From UBA5336 sp038745855 (GTDB lineage: Bacteria > Pseudomonadota > Alphaproteobacteria > Caulobacterales > Hyphomonadaceae), in contig JBCDLC010000013.1 of the NCBI GenBank assembly GCA_038745855.1, positions 1 to 64,000 of the forward strand: a DNA stretch of 64,000 bases, written 5' to 3'. Below, in pieces: positions 25,912 through 33,865 of the stretch (positions are counted from its first letter, which is position 1; each line of letters begins with the position of its first letter). Below the pieces are notes generated by a model that saw only the letters and a list, made by a program, of their open reading frames with translations, was not told the origin of the DNA and did not search any database. Made by a program: the position numbers and the translations under genes.

Positions 25912-27281
25912 CGCTTGGCAGGCCTCTTCTGGCTTTTGGCTTCCATTCGCAATGCCCGCCCCGTCTGTATGGCGCCGATGCCGAAACGGGCGCGGGCCTT
26001 GTCTCCAGCGCGCTCAGCGGCCGCCCGTTTCTCTATCCGAGGATCCAGCAAGTCCCGGTCATCGGCACGGGCTTCTGAGAGATCAGAGAGGCCGACCCCG
26101 ATCAGCCGATAGGCATCGCCGCGCACCATCTCACGCGACAACAGGGGTCTCGCCGCCCGGAACAAAGCTTGGGCCAACTGGGTCGGCTGCGCAAGCGTGG
26201 CACGCCGGGTCAATGATCGGAACCCCTTTGTCTTGAGTTTCAAGGTGACAACCGCACCCTCGACATTTGCTGTCTTCGCGCGGGCCGCCGTTTTCTCGCA
26301 GACCCGCCAGAGGAGATCCTCGAGCGTTGCTGGATCAGCGACGTCGGTGTTGAACGTTGTTTCCGAGGAGACCGATTTGCGTCCCTGTCCCGGCTGGACG
26401 GGCCGGTTGTCGATACCGCGCGCGCGATTGTTTAGGTAGATACCCGTTTCGCCATACCGGCCGACCAGTGCCTTGGCATCGAGGGCCTGAACATCGCCGA
26501 CGGTTTCCAACCCATCCCGGGCCAGGCGTGCAGCGAGCTTGGGTCCAACCCCATGGAGCGCTGCGACCGGCCGGGGAGCCAGCAGACGCGCAGCCTCGTC
26601 GCCGTCGATCACGGCAAAGCCTCGGGGTTTGTCCAATTCGCTGGCAGTCTTTGCGAGGAACTTGTTTACCGACAAACCAATGGAGACGGTAATTCCGACA
26701 TCACACTCGATTTCGGCGGCGAGACGGACAAGCAATTCCGCTGGCGAGGCGCCATGCAGGACCTCTGTGCCGGAAAGATCGAGGTAGGCCTCGTCGATCG
26801 AAACGGGCTCCACCAGAGGAGAAAGCCGGTCCATCTTTTCACGGATCTTTCGGGCCGCGGCCGCATACTTCTCGAAGTTGGGTTTGATCACTACGGCATC
26901 CGGACAGGCCTTGAGCGCCTTGAACATCGGCATCGCGGACCGAACCCCGTAAAGCCTGGCCGTATAGCAGCACGTGGACACAACACCCCGCTGGCCACCG
27001 CCGACGATCACGGGTTTGTGTTTGAGCGCCGGATCATCGCGTTTCTCGATGGCCGCAAAAAACGCGTCGCAATCGATGTGCGCGATCGTCAGGTCGAAGA
27101 GAGCGCTGTGGCGAAGGATTCGGGCGCTTCCGCACTGTCGGCACAGGGGTTCTGGCGCCTGGGGCCCCGCGCCACTCGCCTCGCGAGGCACCGGATTATC
27201 CCGTGCCATACAGTCTCGACATAGACCTGGCAGTGGCCGCTCCCGTTCCCGGCTTGTTCGCGGTCGTCGTAACATGGTCAT
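25908..27281 (-). CDS. dinB: DNA polymerase IV (Y family) with N-terminal zinc-finger-like extension
   Basis: About 457 aa from the ATG at 27281. The polymerase begins IAHIDCDAFFAAIEKRDDP, with the catalytic carboxylates in HIDCD and SIDEAYLDLSGTE, followed by the thumb and little-finger domains. Before it lie about 60 residues with CRDC and CRQCGSARI, a probable four-Cys zinc site also seen in other alphaproteobacterial DinBs. It makes error-prone bypass possible after DNA damage. I rejected the longer frame to 27452, which would run over the divK start. No LexA box was searched for beyond the intergenic region. Confidence 0.9.
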   Translation of the reverse strand: MTMLRRPRTSRERERPLPGLCRDCMARDNPVPREASGAGPQAPEPLCRQCGSARILRHSALFDLTIAHIDCDAFFAAIEKRDDPALKHKPVIVGGGQRGVVSTCCYTARLYGVRSAMPMFKALKACPDAVVIKPNFEKYAAAARKIREKMDRLSPLVEPVSIDEAYLDLSGTEVLHGASPAELLVRLAAEIECDVGITVSIGLSVNKFLAKTASELDKPRGFAVIDGDEAARLLAPRPVAALHGVGPKLAARLARDGLETVGDVQALDAKALVGRYGETGIYLNNRARGIDNRPVQPGQGRKSVSSETTFNTDVADPATLEDLLWRVCEKTAARAKTANVEGAVVTLKLKTKGFRSLTRRATLAQPTQLAQALFRAARPLLSREMVRGDAYRLIGVGLSDLSEARADDRDLLDPRIEKRAAAERAGDKARARFGIGAIQTGRALRMEAKSQKRPAKR

Positions 27282-27290
27282 GGACCAGCC

Positions 27291-27310
27291 GTAAACAAGA
27301 CTTAAGACTC
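27291..27310 (+). promoter_or_regulatory. CtrA-like box plus GANTC site upstream of divK
   Basis: GTAA-N7-TTAA at 27291-27305 (one mismatch to the CtrA consensus TTAA-N7-TTAA), with a GACTC (GANTC, the CcrM methylation sequence) at 27306-27310. They sit 80-90 bp before the divK ATG in the divergent dinB-divK gap. CtrA activation of divK is known in Caulobacter. Binding and methylation here are inferred. Confidence 0.55.
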
Positions 27311-27384
27311 TTCCGCTATGGAGGACCGGGAGGAACGTGTGGCAAAGCCTTTTGGCGGCGACCCGGTAAAAACGGGACCCTGTG

Positions 27385-27789
27385 ATGGTTGAAAAGACAG
27401 ATACAGCTCCAGGGCGTTCAGTGCTCGTTGTCGAGGACAACGAACTGAACATGCGCCTGTTCTGCGACCTGCTCGACTCCTTCGGCTATCAGACCATTGA
27501 GTGCCGCGAGGGCGTGCGCGCGCTTGATATGGCGCGGGACAGCAAACCTGATCTTATCATCATGGACATCCAGCTGCCTGAGGTGTCCGGCCTCGAAATC
27601 ACGCGCTGGATCAAGGACGACGAGGCGTTGAAGGCCATACCCGTGCTGGCCGTCACGGCGTTTGCCATGCGGACGGACGAACAGCGGGTCCGCGAAGCCG
27701 GTTGCGAGGGATACCTTTCCAAGCCGATCCAGATGTCGTCTTTCATCCGCACGGTGGAAGGCCTGATGCCGGGAACAGCCGCCGCATGA
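27385..27789 (+). CDS. divK: Single-domain response regulator DivK
   Basis: A 134-aa stand-alone receiver domain. The acidic pocket is VLVVEDNELNMRLF, the phospho-acceptor Asp lies in LIIMDIQLPEVSG, and the conserved Thr/Ala and Lys positions are AVTAFAM and YLSKPIQ. It overlaps pleD by ATGA, the usual divK-pleD arrangement. In Caulobacter and relatives DivK~P binds DivL and DivJ/PleC, controlling CtrA activity and polar differentiation. I use ATG 27385; a GTG three bases earlier is possible. Confidence 0.94.
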   Translation: MVEKTDTAPGRSVLVVEDNELNMRLFCDLLDSFGYQTIECREGVRALDMARDSKPDLIIMDIQLPEVSGLEITRWIKDDEALKAIPVLAVTAFAMRTDEQRVREAGCEGYLSKPIQMSSFIRTVEGLMPGTAAA

Positions 27790-29153
27790 GTTCCCGTATC
27801 CTCATCGTCGACGATATCGAGCAGAACCGCCGTGTCCTCAGGGCGCGGCTGGAAGCGGCCTATCACGATGTAATCGAAGCCGAGAGCGGTCTTGCGGGCA
27901 TCAAGAGCGCCATTGAGCAGAAGCCCAGCATCATTCTCCTGGATGTCATGATGCCTGGCATAGACGGGTATGAGACCTGCCGGCGTTTGAAGGCCGATGC
28001 GGCGACGGCTCATATTCCGGTGGTCATGGTGACAGCCCTCTCCGATGCCGAGCACAAGGTGAAGGGGCTTGAGGCTGGCGCCGAGGATTTCCTGACCAAG
28101 CCGATTGACGACTTGGCCCTGTCCTCGCGGATCGATGCGCTTTCCCGGTTCAATGCGGTTGCTGATGAGCTGCGCCAGCGACAGGCCACTGGGACTGCAC
28201 TTGGCGCCCTCGATGAACAAGAGACCATTGAATTGGGTCGCCCGGTCCGAATTTTCGTTCTCGACGAGGTGGCCCGCCGTGCGAACCGCACAGCCGCTAT
28301 CCTCCGAGATGCGGGCCATACCGTGATGACCCTGGCGGAAGCCGACGGCATGGGCGATCTTGGCGAGACCGGTGTCGACATCATCATCATGGCCATGTCC
28401 GGCCAGAGCTTTCCGCCCCTCAAGTTGTGCGCCCATTTCAAGATGAGCGAGCAGACCCGTGCGATCTCGATCATCGCGGCCGCCGAAGAATACGAACAGG
28501 ATCTGGCCGCCGAAGCGATGAAGATCGGCGCATCGGACATGATCCTCATGCCGGTTGATGCCGAGGAACTCATCGCCCGCGTGCGAACCCAAGCGCGCCG
28601 CAGCCGTTATATCGAGATCATGCGCCGCCGGGTGGATCGCGGGCTCGAGCTCTCAGTTATCGACCAGCTGACTGGACTGCATAACCGGCGCTACATGGTC
28701 GCCCAGCTCCAGAAATGGTTGCAACGTTCGAGCATGGGCGACGAGCCCGTTTCCCTGATCGCGCTGGACATCGACCATTTCAAGCGCGTGAATGACACCT
28801 GGGGCCATCCCGCCGGCGACAGCGTTCTTCAGGAAATTGCGGACCGGCTCACTACCCATGTGCGACCGAGGGATATCGTCTGCCGGCCAGGGGGTGAGGA
28901 GTTCATCGTCATCCTGCCGGAAACGGGTGGCGACCTTGCGTGCGTTGCCGCCGAACGGTTGCGGCAAGCTGTGGCCGAGGCGCCCTTCGAGGTCGATCCT
29001 TCTGAGGCGCCGATCGATGTGACCATCTCAGCGGGCGTCTCGACGACCACAGGCCAGGACGACACGCCTGCGGCCTTGATGAAACGGGCTGACGATGCGC
29101 TGTACGCTGCCAAAAGCGAAGGCCGCAACCGGGTCAAAAGCCTCGCTGCCTAA
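27786..29153 (+). CDS. pleD: Response regulator diguanylate cyclase PleD
   Basis: 455 aa in REC-REC-GGDEF order. REC1 carries the phospho-acceptor Asp (ILLDVMMPGIDGYE). REC2 lacks it (VDIIIMAMSGQ), as expected for the adaptor receiver. The cyclase active site is GGEEF with the inhibitory RxxD site (RPRD) five residues before, so feedback inhibition by c-di-GMP is likely. Phosphorylation would trigger dimerisation and c-di-GMP synthesis, driving the swarmer-to-stalked transition. Start by ATGA overlap with divK. Confidence 0.95.
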   Translation: MSSRILIVDDIEQNRRVLRARLEAAYHDVIEAESGLAGIKSAIEQKPSIILLDVMMPGIDGYETCRRLKADAATAHIPVVMVTALSDAEHKVKGLEAGAEDFLTKPIDDLALSSRIDALSRFNAVADELRQRQATGTALGALDEQETIELGRPVRIFVLDEVARRANRTAAILRDAGHTVMTLAEADGMGDLGETGVDIIIMAMSGQSFPPLKLCAHFKMSEQTRAISIIAAAEEYEQDLAAEAMKIGASDMILMPVDAEELIARVRTQARRSRYIEIMRRRVDRGLELSVIDQLTGLHNRRYMVAQLQKWLQRSSMGDEPVSLIALDIDHFKRVNDTWGHPAGDSVLQEIADRLTTHVRPRDIVCRPGGEEFIVILPETGGDLACVAAERLRQAVAEAPFEVDPSEAPIDVTISAGVSTTTGQDDTPAALMKRADDALYAAKSEGRNRVKSLAA

Positions 29154-29344
29154 AGCGGCGACTTTTCAACTGGACTCGTGGCGCTGCTTTAGAGTCTTGT
29201 TTTTATGCGCTTCCCGGGCGGCGGACCGTGCACACTTCGCCTGGAAGCGCTTTAGGTCTGTGACGTCGCTGCAGTCAAAATGCAGGCATTCCGCGCGCTT
29301 GGGGCCAACGGGGCGGCCCATCGGATTGCACCATGTATTGATGC

Positions 29345-29949
29345 CAGCACCTTTGCCCGGCCCGCGCCACAGCGCGTCCGGTTCGTACAAGTCTGTTTTT
29401 GTGCCCAACGCGCACCAGAATGCCCGATGAGCGTGGGGCTGGCCCTTAGGGGCCCGCGGGTAAGCTGAAAGCGTCACTTCGGCGGGTCACGTTCCTGCCA
29501 GCCGAATTGTTCCCGCGCATACAGGCGTCTGACTGACCGGTTTCGCCACCACACACTCCGGTCGTCTGAGACGCGCCTTCGCGCGCCACGCCCTGGCCAC
29601 AGTCTTGGGGCGCCAACGATCCGTATATGGGCCCTACCAAACCCATCGACCGCATCCGCCCCGGCACCCCATCGCCGATGGTATCCCAGTCTTCCGAACC
29701 ACTATGGATTCCGAACGCGCTCAAAGCATTCGCCGGTGCCACACGGCGCACGTCATTACTCGGAGACCGGTGTGCACAAAACGACACCTGCTCCGTTACA
29801 AAGACAGCGAGCGCTGCGAACCATGAGAGAAGGATGAGATATTCCATTCCCGTAGATTACCACGGGTCAGAGGGGTGGGGATTGGGACGGGCAATTTTCT
29901 TTTAAGGCGTTGTAATAACGCATTATTATTTTTAATTGAGCGGGGATAA
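29345..29949 (-). repeat. Dispersed element, copy C (605 bp, minus strand)
   Basis: A minus-strand copy with TTATCC at 29944-29949, GTCCCAATCCCCACCCC at 29872-29888, a 24-base gap to an ATG (29847), and the 3' hairpin CCGG-A-CGCGC-TGTG-GCGCG-GG-CCGG at 29357-29381, followed by GGGCAAAGGTGCTG. It fills most of the gap between pleD and oxyR. A second minus-strand frame (29166-29477) crosses the hairpin and could encode 103 aa; I do not call it. See copies A and B. Confidence 0.7.
29446..29847 (-). CDS. Possible small protein of element copy C
   Basis: A 133-aa frame from the ATG at the conserved 24-base position. MEYLILLSWFAALAVFVTEQ is hydrophobic; the rest is polar, with several Cys and Gly. 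It has no evident similarity to the copy-A or copy-B frame beyond the first few residues, so it may not be a real protein. Same strand as oxyR and dinB. No domain recognised. Confidence 0.3.
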   Translation of the reverse strand: MEYLILLSWFAALAVFVTEQVSFCAHRSPSNDVRRVAPANALSAFGIHSGSEDWDTIGDGVPGRMRSMGLVGPIYGSLAPQDCGQGVAREGASQTTGVCGGETGQSDACMRGNNSAGRNVTRRSDAFSLPAGP

Positions 29950-29992
29950 GTCTATCATTCGTCCCGTGGCGCTGGGGCGCTGGTTCGGGCCT

Positions 29993-30895
29993 CTAAACGC
30001 TGGGCCGGTGCTGCACGCACATCTCCCCGATCAGGCGCGCCTCTTCCTGGCGAGGACTGCCCGCTCGCCATGCGATGCCGATCTGCCGACCCACCGCGGA
30101 CTGTGCGAAGCCCTTCATGAAGAGGTCCATACCCTTGGTGAGCCCCGCGTCGACCGCAAGGCGGGGAAGCATCGAGACGCCCAAACCGCCCTCGACCATG
30201 TACGCCAAGGTGAGGAGCGAACTCGCCGTGACATCCGTTCGGTCGCAATCTGAGCCTAGTTTGCAAAGGGTCACCGTCTGCTCGCGGAGACAGTGCCCGT
30301 CGTCGAGCAGGAGCAGATCTTCCCCCAACAGGTCCGACGGCGCTGTCAGGTTGGCCTGTTCCAGCGCGTGACCGGCAGGGGCGATCACGACGAATTCGTC
30401 ATCAAACAGGGTCTGGGTTTCGATACCGTGGGATGGCCAGGGCAGTGCGATGATCGCCGCATCGAGCGTGCGCGCGCGGAGACTTTCGAGGAGCCGCTCT
30501 GTGATGTCTTCACTGATGAACAGACGCAGGTCCGGATACTGGTTGCGTAGGGGCTTGAGGACCGAGGGCAGAAGGAACGGCGCGATGGTCGGAATGGCGC
30601 CGAGCCGGAAGGTGGAGGAGAGTGGCCGTGCGGTCTGGCGGGTCGCCGCCACGAGATCTTGCGCGGAAGCGAGGATGGTCTTGGCGCGATCCGCGGCGAT
30701 TTCCCCGGCAGCCGTAAGTTCGATGCCGCGGGCATGGCGCTCGACGAGTTGGATCCCCAGGAGCGTTTCAACCTCCTTGATGGCGTTCGAGAGCGTGGGT
30801 TGGGTGACGTGACAGTGCTCTGCCGCCCGTGAGAACGACCCGGTTTCGGCGATAGCGGTGAGGAACTGGAGCTGGCGGAGCGTGGGTGTCTGCAT
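29993..30895 (-). CDS. oxyR: Hydrogen-peroxide sensor OxyR (LysR family)
   Basis: A 300-aa LysR-type regulator. The N-terminal winged HTH is LRQLQFLTAIAETGSFSRAA with HVTQPTLSNAIKEVE. The effector domain has DGHCLREQTVTLCKLGSDC: the first two Cys, separated by eight residues, match the redox pair C199-C208 of E. coli OxyR. On peroxide it would activate catalase and related genes. Start at ATG 30895 (MQTPTLRQLQ), five bases after the GST-like gene stop, so it is cotranscribed with it; a longer frame to 31315 is not needed. Confidence 0.93.
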   Translation of the reverse strand: MQTPTLRQLQFLTAIAETGSFSRAAEHCHVTQPTLSNAIKEVETLLGIQLVERHARGIELTAAGEIAADRAKTILASAQDLVAATRQTARPLSSTFRLGAIPTIAPFLLPSVLKPLRNQYPDLRLFISEDITERLLESLRARTLDAAIIALPWPSHGIETQTLFDDEFVVIAPAGHALEQANLTAPSDLLGEDLLLLDDGHCLREQTVTLCKLGSDCDRTDVTASSLLTLAYMVEGGLGVSMLPRLAVDAGLTKGMDLFMKGFAQSAVGRQIGIAWRAGSPRQEEARLIGEMCVQHRPSV

Positions 30896-30900
30896 GGGGG

Positions 30901-31989
30901 CTATTCGAAGGCGAGGTGGAGCCTGTAATTGCGCCGTTCGAGGCGCCGCGACAAAGTCAGATGTTCGAGCGATTGCGCGCCGATGGCGTCGAGCAGCGCC
31001 GCTCTTTTCTCGCCGGGTACGGCTGGGAGAGCATCGAGGGCCGCTTGCAGCCTGAAGAGGGAGAAGGTGCGCGCCATCTGCGTGCCTTTGTGGCCACCGA
31101 TTTCGAACGGGATTGGCGGGAAGCCCCTTGGCACCTCTGCCCCGGGCTCGGCGTTTTCGGCCCAGGCACCGAACGCGGTATCGGTCGCCTGCAGCACGGG
31201 CAGGTGTTCGGACAGGTGCCGACGCAAGATCGGCAGGAGCGTTTGGGGGATCTCGTCGCCGCCGAGTAACGGGCCGTCTTCGGGTGTGCCCCCTGCGATC
31301 GTGCGCTCGGTCCAATCGGCGACCCGGGGGGCGAGACGTTTCATGAGATCACCGGAAGCAGGATCGCGGTAGAGGTGGGCGTAGAGCGGGCCGAGCAAGG
31401 CGAAATCGGCGAAGGAGGGCCGACCTCCGAACACGTAGGGATAGTGTTCCAGGTGCGCTGAGAAATCGGCGAGGAAGGCCTCATAGCTGGCCTCGACCCC
31501 TGGAATGGTCGCGTCATTGATACCCAAGGCGGGGACGAAAGCCTGGAAGTTTCCGCCCACGCGCTTGCCGATCTCGTATTGCTGTTCGGGCTCTGCCTCT
31601 GGCGCCGAGTTCCGGCCAAACTCGCCGAAGATCCAATCGAGATTGCGGTTCCATCGGTAGTGCATCGCAGGCAGGACAAGCCACTCATCGGCGTAGAGTT
31701 GCAACAGTAGGGAGACGAACCGTTGCGTCGGCCCTTCTGGCCAGACGCTGGGGCCGTCATGGGCCTTCTCCAACGTGTCGATAATGTCGGCCGTATCCTG
31801 GACATATGTACCATCGGGCAATCGGATGACCGGAATGACCGGCCAGCCGATGGCGGGTAGCAGCTCTTCCTTCATCACCGCCTGGGTGGGCTGTACCTCT
31901 TCGAACGGGACGCCCTTCCAGCGCAGGTAGCCCCGGGCCTTGCCGCTGAAGAGGCTCATTTCCGAGCCGTAGAACGTAACGGTCTGCAT
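30901..31989 (-). CDS. Glutathione S-transferase-like protein
   Basis: A 362-aa protein. Residues 1-80 are a thioredoxin-fold GST N-domain (VTFYGSEMSLFSGKARGYLR, then GTYVQDTADIIDTLE), followed by a helical C-domain with HYPYVFGGRPSFADFALLGP. It is longer than a normal GST (about 200-250 aa) by a C-terminal extension of roughly 110 residues. I chose ATG 31989, which has AGGAGG five bases upstream. It precedes oxyR by 5 bp, so its expression may reflect redox stress. Substrate unknown. Confidence 0.85.
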   Translation of the reverse strand: MQTVTFYGSEMSLFSGKARGYLRWKGVPFEEVQPTQAVMKEELLPAIGWPVIPVIRLPDGTYVQDTADIIDTLEKAHDGPSVWPEGPTQRFVSLLLQLYADEWLVLPAMHYRWNRNLDWIFGEFGRNSAPEAEPEQQYEIGKRVGGNFQAFVPALGINDATIPGVEASYEAFLADFSAHLEHYPYVFGGRPSFADFALLGPLYAHLYRDPASGDLMKRLAPRVADWTERTIAGGTPEDGPLLGGDEIPQTLLPILRRHLSEHLPVLQATDTAFGAWAENAEPGAEVPRGFPPIPFEIGGHKGTQMARTFSLFRLQAALDALPAVPGEKRAALLDAIGAQSLEHLTLSRRLERRNYRLHLAFE

Positions 31990-32209
31990 GGGACCTCCTG
32001 GGCGTATGGACGGGTTCACAGGACTGAGGGGCGCTCGAAACACTCGCGCGCCACCAGACACCATGGATCTGGATCTGGGTAAATGCGCGCGGAGGGCGCT
32101 CTGGGTAAATGCGCGCGTGAGGCGCGGGGGGCCTTCCCCTGCCCCCAGGAATGCATAAGGTTGGGCGCAGATCACATAACCAAAGACAGAAAATATCCGG
32201 GAGGGATCG

Positions 32210-33766
32210 ATGACAGGTTTTCACCCATGCCACCATGCGAACGCGACACCCGACAAGCCTGCCTTGATCCTGGCAAGCACCGGCGAGACGGTGACGTTCA
32301 AACAGCTCGACGCACGCTCGAACCAGATCGCCCACAGCTTCCGGGAAGCGGGGCTTGGGCCGGGCGATACGATCGCGCTTTTCGCCGCTAACAGCCTTGC
32401 TTTCTTCGATGTCTGCTGGGCGGCGCAGCGGTCGGGGCTCTATTTCGTTTGCGTGTCCTCAAGGCTGACGGCGCCGGAGGTGGCCTATATTCTCAAGGAC
32501 AGTGGAGCGAGCCTGATGGTGGCGAGCGCGGGACTGGGCAGCATAGCCATCGCGGCGAAGGCCGAGGCGGGGATCGATCATGCCTGGTCGCTGGGCGGGG
32601 AGATTGAAGGGTTCAAGCCGCTGGAAACCCATACCGCCGCGTTTCCGACGACACCGATCGCCGACGAGATGGCGGGTACGGACATGCTCTATTCCTCGGG
32701 CACGACGGGTCGGCCAAAGGGCATCCGGCCACCGCTGGAGCCGGGCTTGCCGATCGATGACGACAACGTGCTGGGCCAGATTTCCCGGGCGCTGTGCCGG
32801 GTTACGGCGGACTCGATCTATCTCTCGCCAGCGCCGCTCTACCATGCTGCGCCGCTGCGTTGGTGCATGGCCTTCACGCGGACCGGCAACACGCTGGTGA
32901 TCATGGAGAAGTTCGACCCAGAGGCCTATCTGGCGGCCGTCGAGCGCTACCGGATCACCCACACCCAACTCGTGCCGACCATGTTCGTCCGCATGCTCAA
33001 GCTGCCGGAAGAGGCCCGCACCCGCTACAACGTCAGCTCCCTGGAATGCGCCATCCATGCGGCCGCGCCCTGCCCCGTCCCCGTAAAGGAGCAGATGATT
33101 GAATGGTGGGGACCGGTGATTGAGGAGTACTATGCCGGCTCCGAAGGCAACGGCATGTGCTGGATCAACACCGAGCAATGGCTCAGCCACAAGGGCAGCG
33201 TCGGCCCTGCGATCTGGGGCGAGCTCCACATCTGCGACGAGGCGGGCGACGAGGTCCCGGTCGGCGATGAAGGGCAGATCTATTTCGGCGGCACGCCTGC
33301 GCCGACCTACCACAACGACACCGAGAAAACCCTCGGCGCCCGCAACCCCAAGCATGACGACTGGTCCTCGTTGGGCGATGTGGGCAAGCTCGACGGGGAC
33401 GGCTTTCTCTACCTTACCGACCGCAAGGCCTTCATGATCATCTCGGGCGGGGTGAACGTCTATCCCCAGGAGACCGAGAACATCCTCATCACCCACCCGA
33501 AGGTGGCCGACTGCGCCGTCATCGGCGTCCCCGACCCCGATTTCGGTGAGGCCGTGAAAGCGGTGGTCCAGCCCATGGACGGCTTCCCCGCCGACGACGC
33601 CCTCGCCGACGAACTCATGCTGTTCTGCCAGGACAATCTCTCGAAGATCAAATGCCCTAAAAGCATAGACTTCGACCCCGAACTCCCCCGCCACCCGACG
33701 GGCAAACTCTACAAACGCCTGATCCGTGATCGGTATTGGGGGAAGTCAGAGAGCCGGATTGTTTAG
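32210..33766 (+). CDS. AMP-forming acyl-CoA synthetase
   Basis: A 518-aa ANL-superfamily ligase that would activate a carboxylic acid to acyl-AMP and then acyl-CoA. ATP is bound at MLYSSGTTGRPKG. EEYYAGSEGNG and the hinge DRKAFMIISGGVNVYPQE are typical, and the C-terminal catalytic Lys is in HPTGKLYKR. The similarity is to medium/long-chain fatty-acid or aromatic-acid ligases; the substrate cannot be told. Transcribed divergently from the GST-oxyR unit. Confidence 0.9.
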   Translation: MTGFHPCHHANATPDKPALILASTGETVTFKQLDARSNQIAHSFREAGLGPGDTIALFAANSLAFFDVCWAAQRSGLYFVCVSSRLTAPEVAYILKDSGASLMVASAGLGSIAIAAKAEAGIDHAWSLGGEIEGFKPLETHTAAFPTTPIADEMAGTDMLYSSGTTGRPKGIRPPLEPGLPIDDDNVLGQISRALCRVTADSIYLSPAPLYHAAPLRWCMAFTRTGNTLVIMEKFDPEAYLAAVERYRITHTQLVPTMFVRMLKLPEEARTRYNVSSLECAIHAAAPCPVPVKEQMIEWWGPVIEEYYAGSEGNGMCWINTEQWLSHKGSVGPAIWGELHICDEAGDEVPVGDEGQIYFGGTPAPTYHNDTEKTLGARNPKHDDWSSLGDVGKLDGDGFLYLTDRKAFMIISGGVNVYPQETENILITHPKVADCAVIGVPDPDFGEAVKAVVQPMDGFPADDALADELMLFCQDNLSKIKCPKSIDFDPELPRHPTGKLYKRLIRDRYWGKSESRIV

Positions 33767-33865
33767 GGGGGTGATAACGGCGCCCAAGATTGGACAGAAG
33801 AAAACAGCACTGTGGTCTGTAACACCGCCTTACTCAGTCAAAACGTATCGCTCCCCGGGTCCATT

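Noticed and set aside
29166..29477. 103-codon minus-strand frame after element copy C, including EPDALWRGPGK
   Set aside because: It crosses the conserved hairpin; the same peptide-like string in copies A and B comes from DNA-level conservation of the stem, so coding is unproven.
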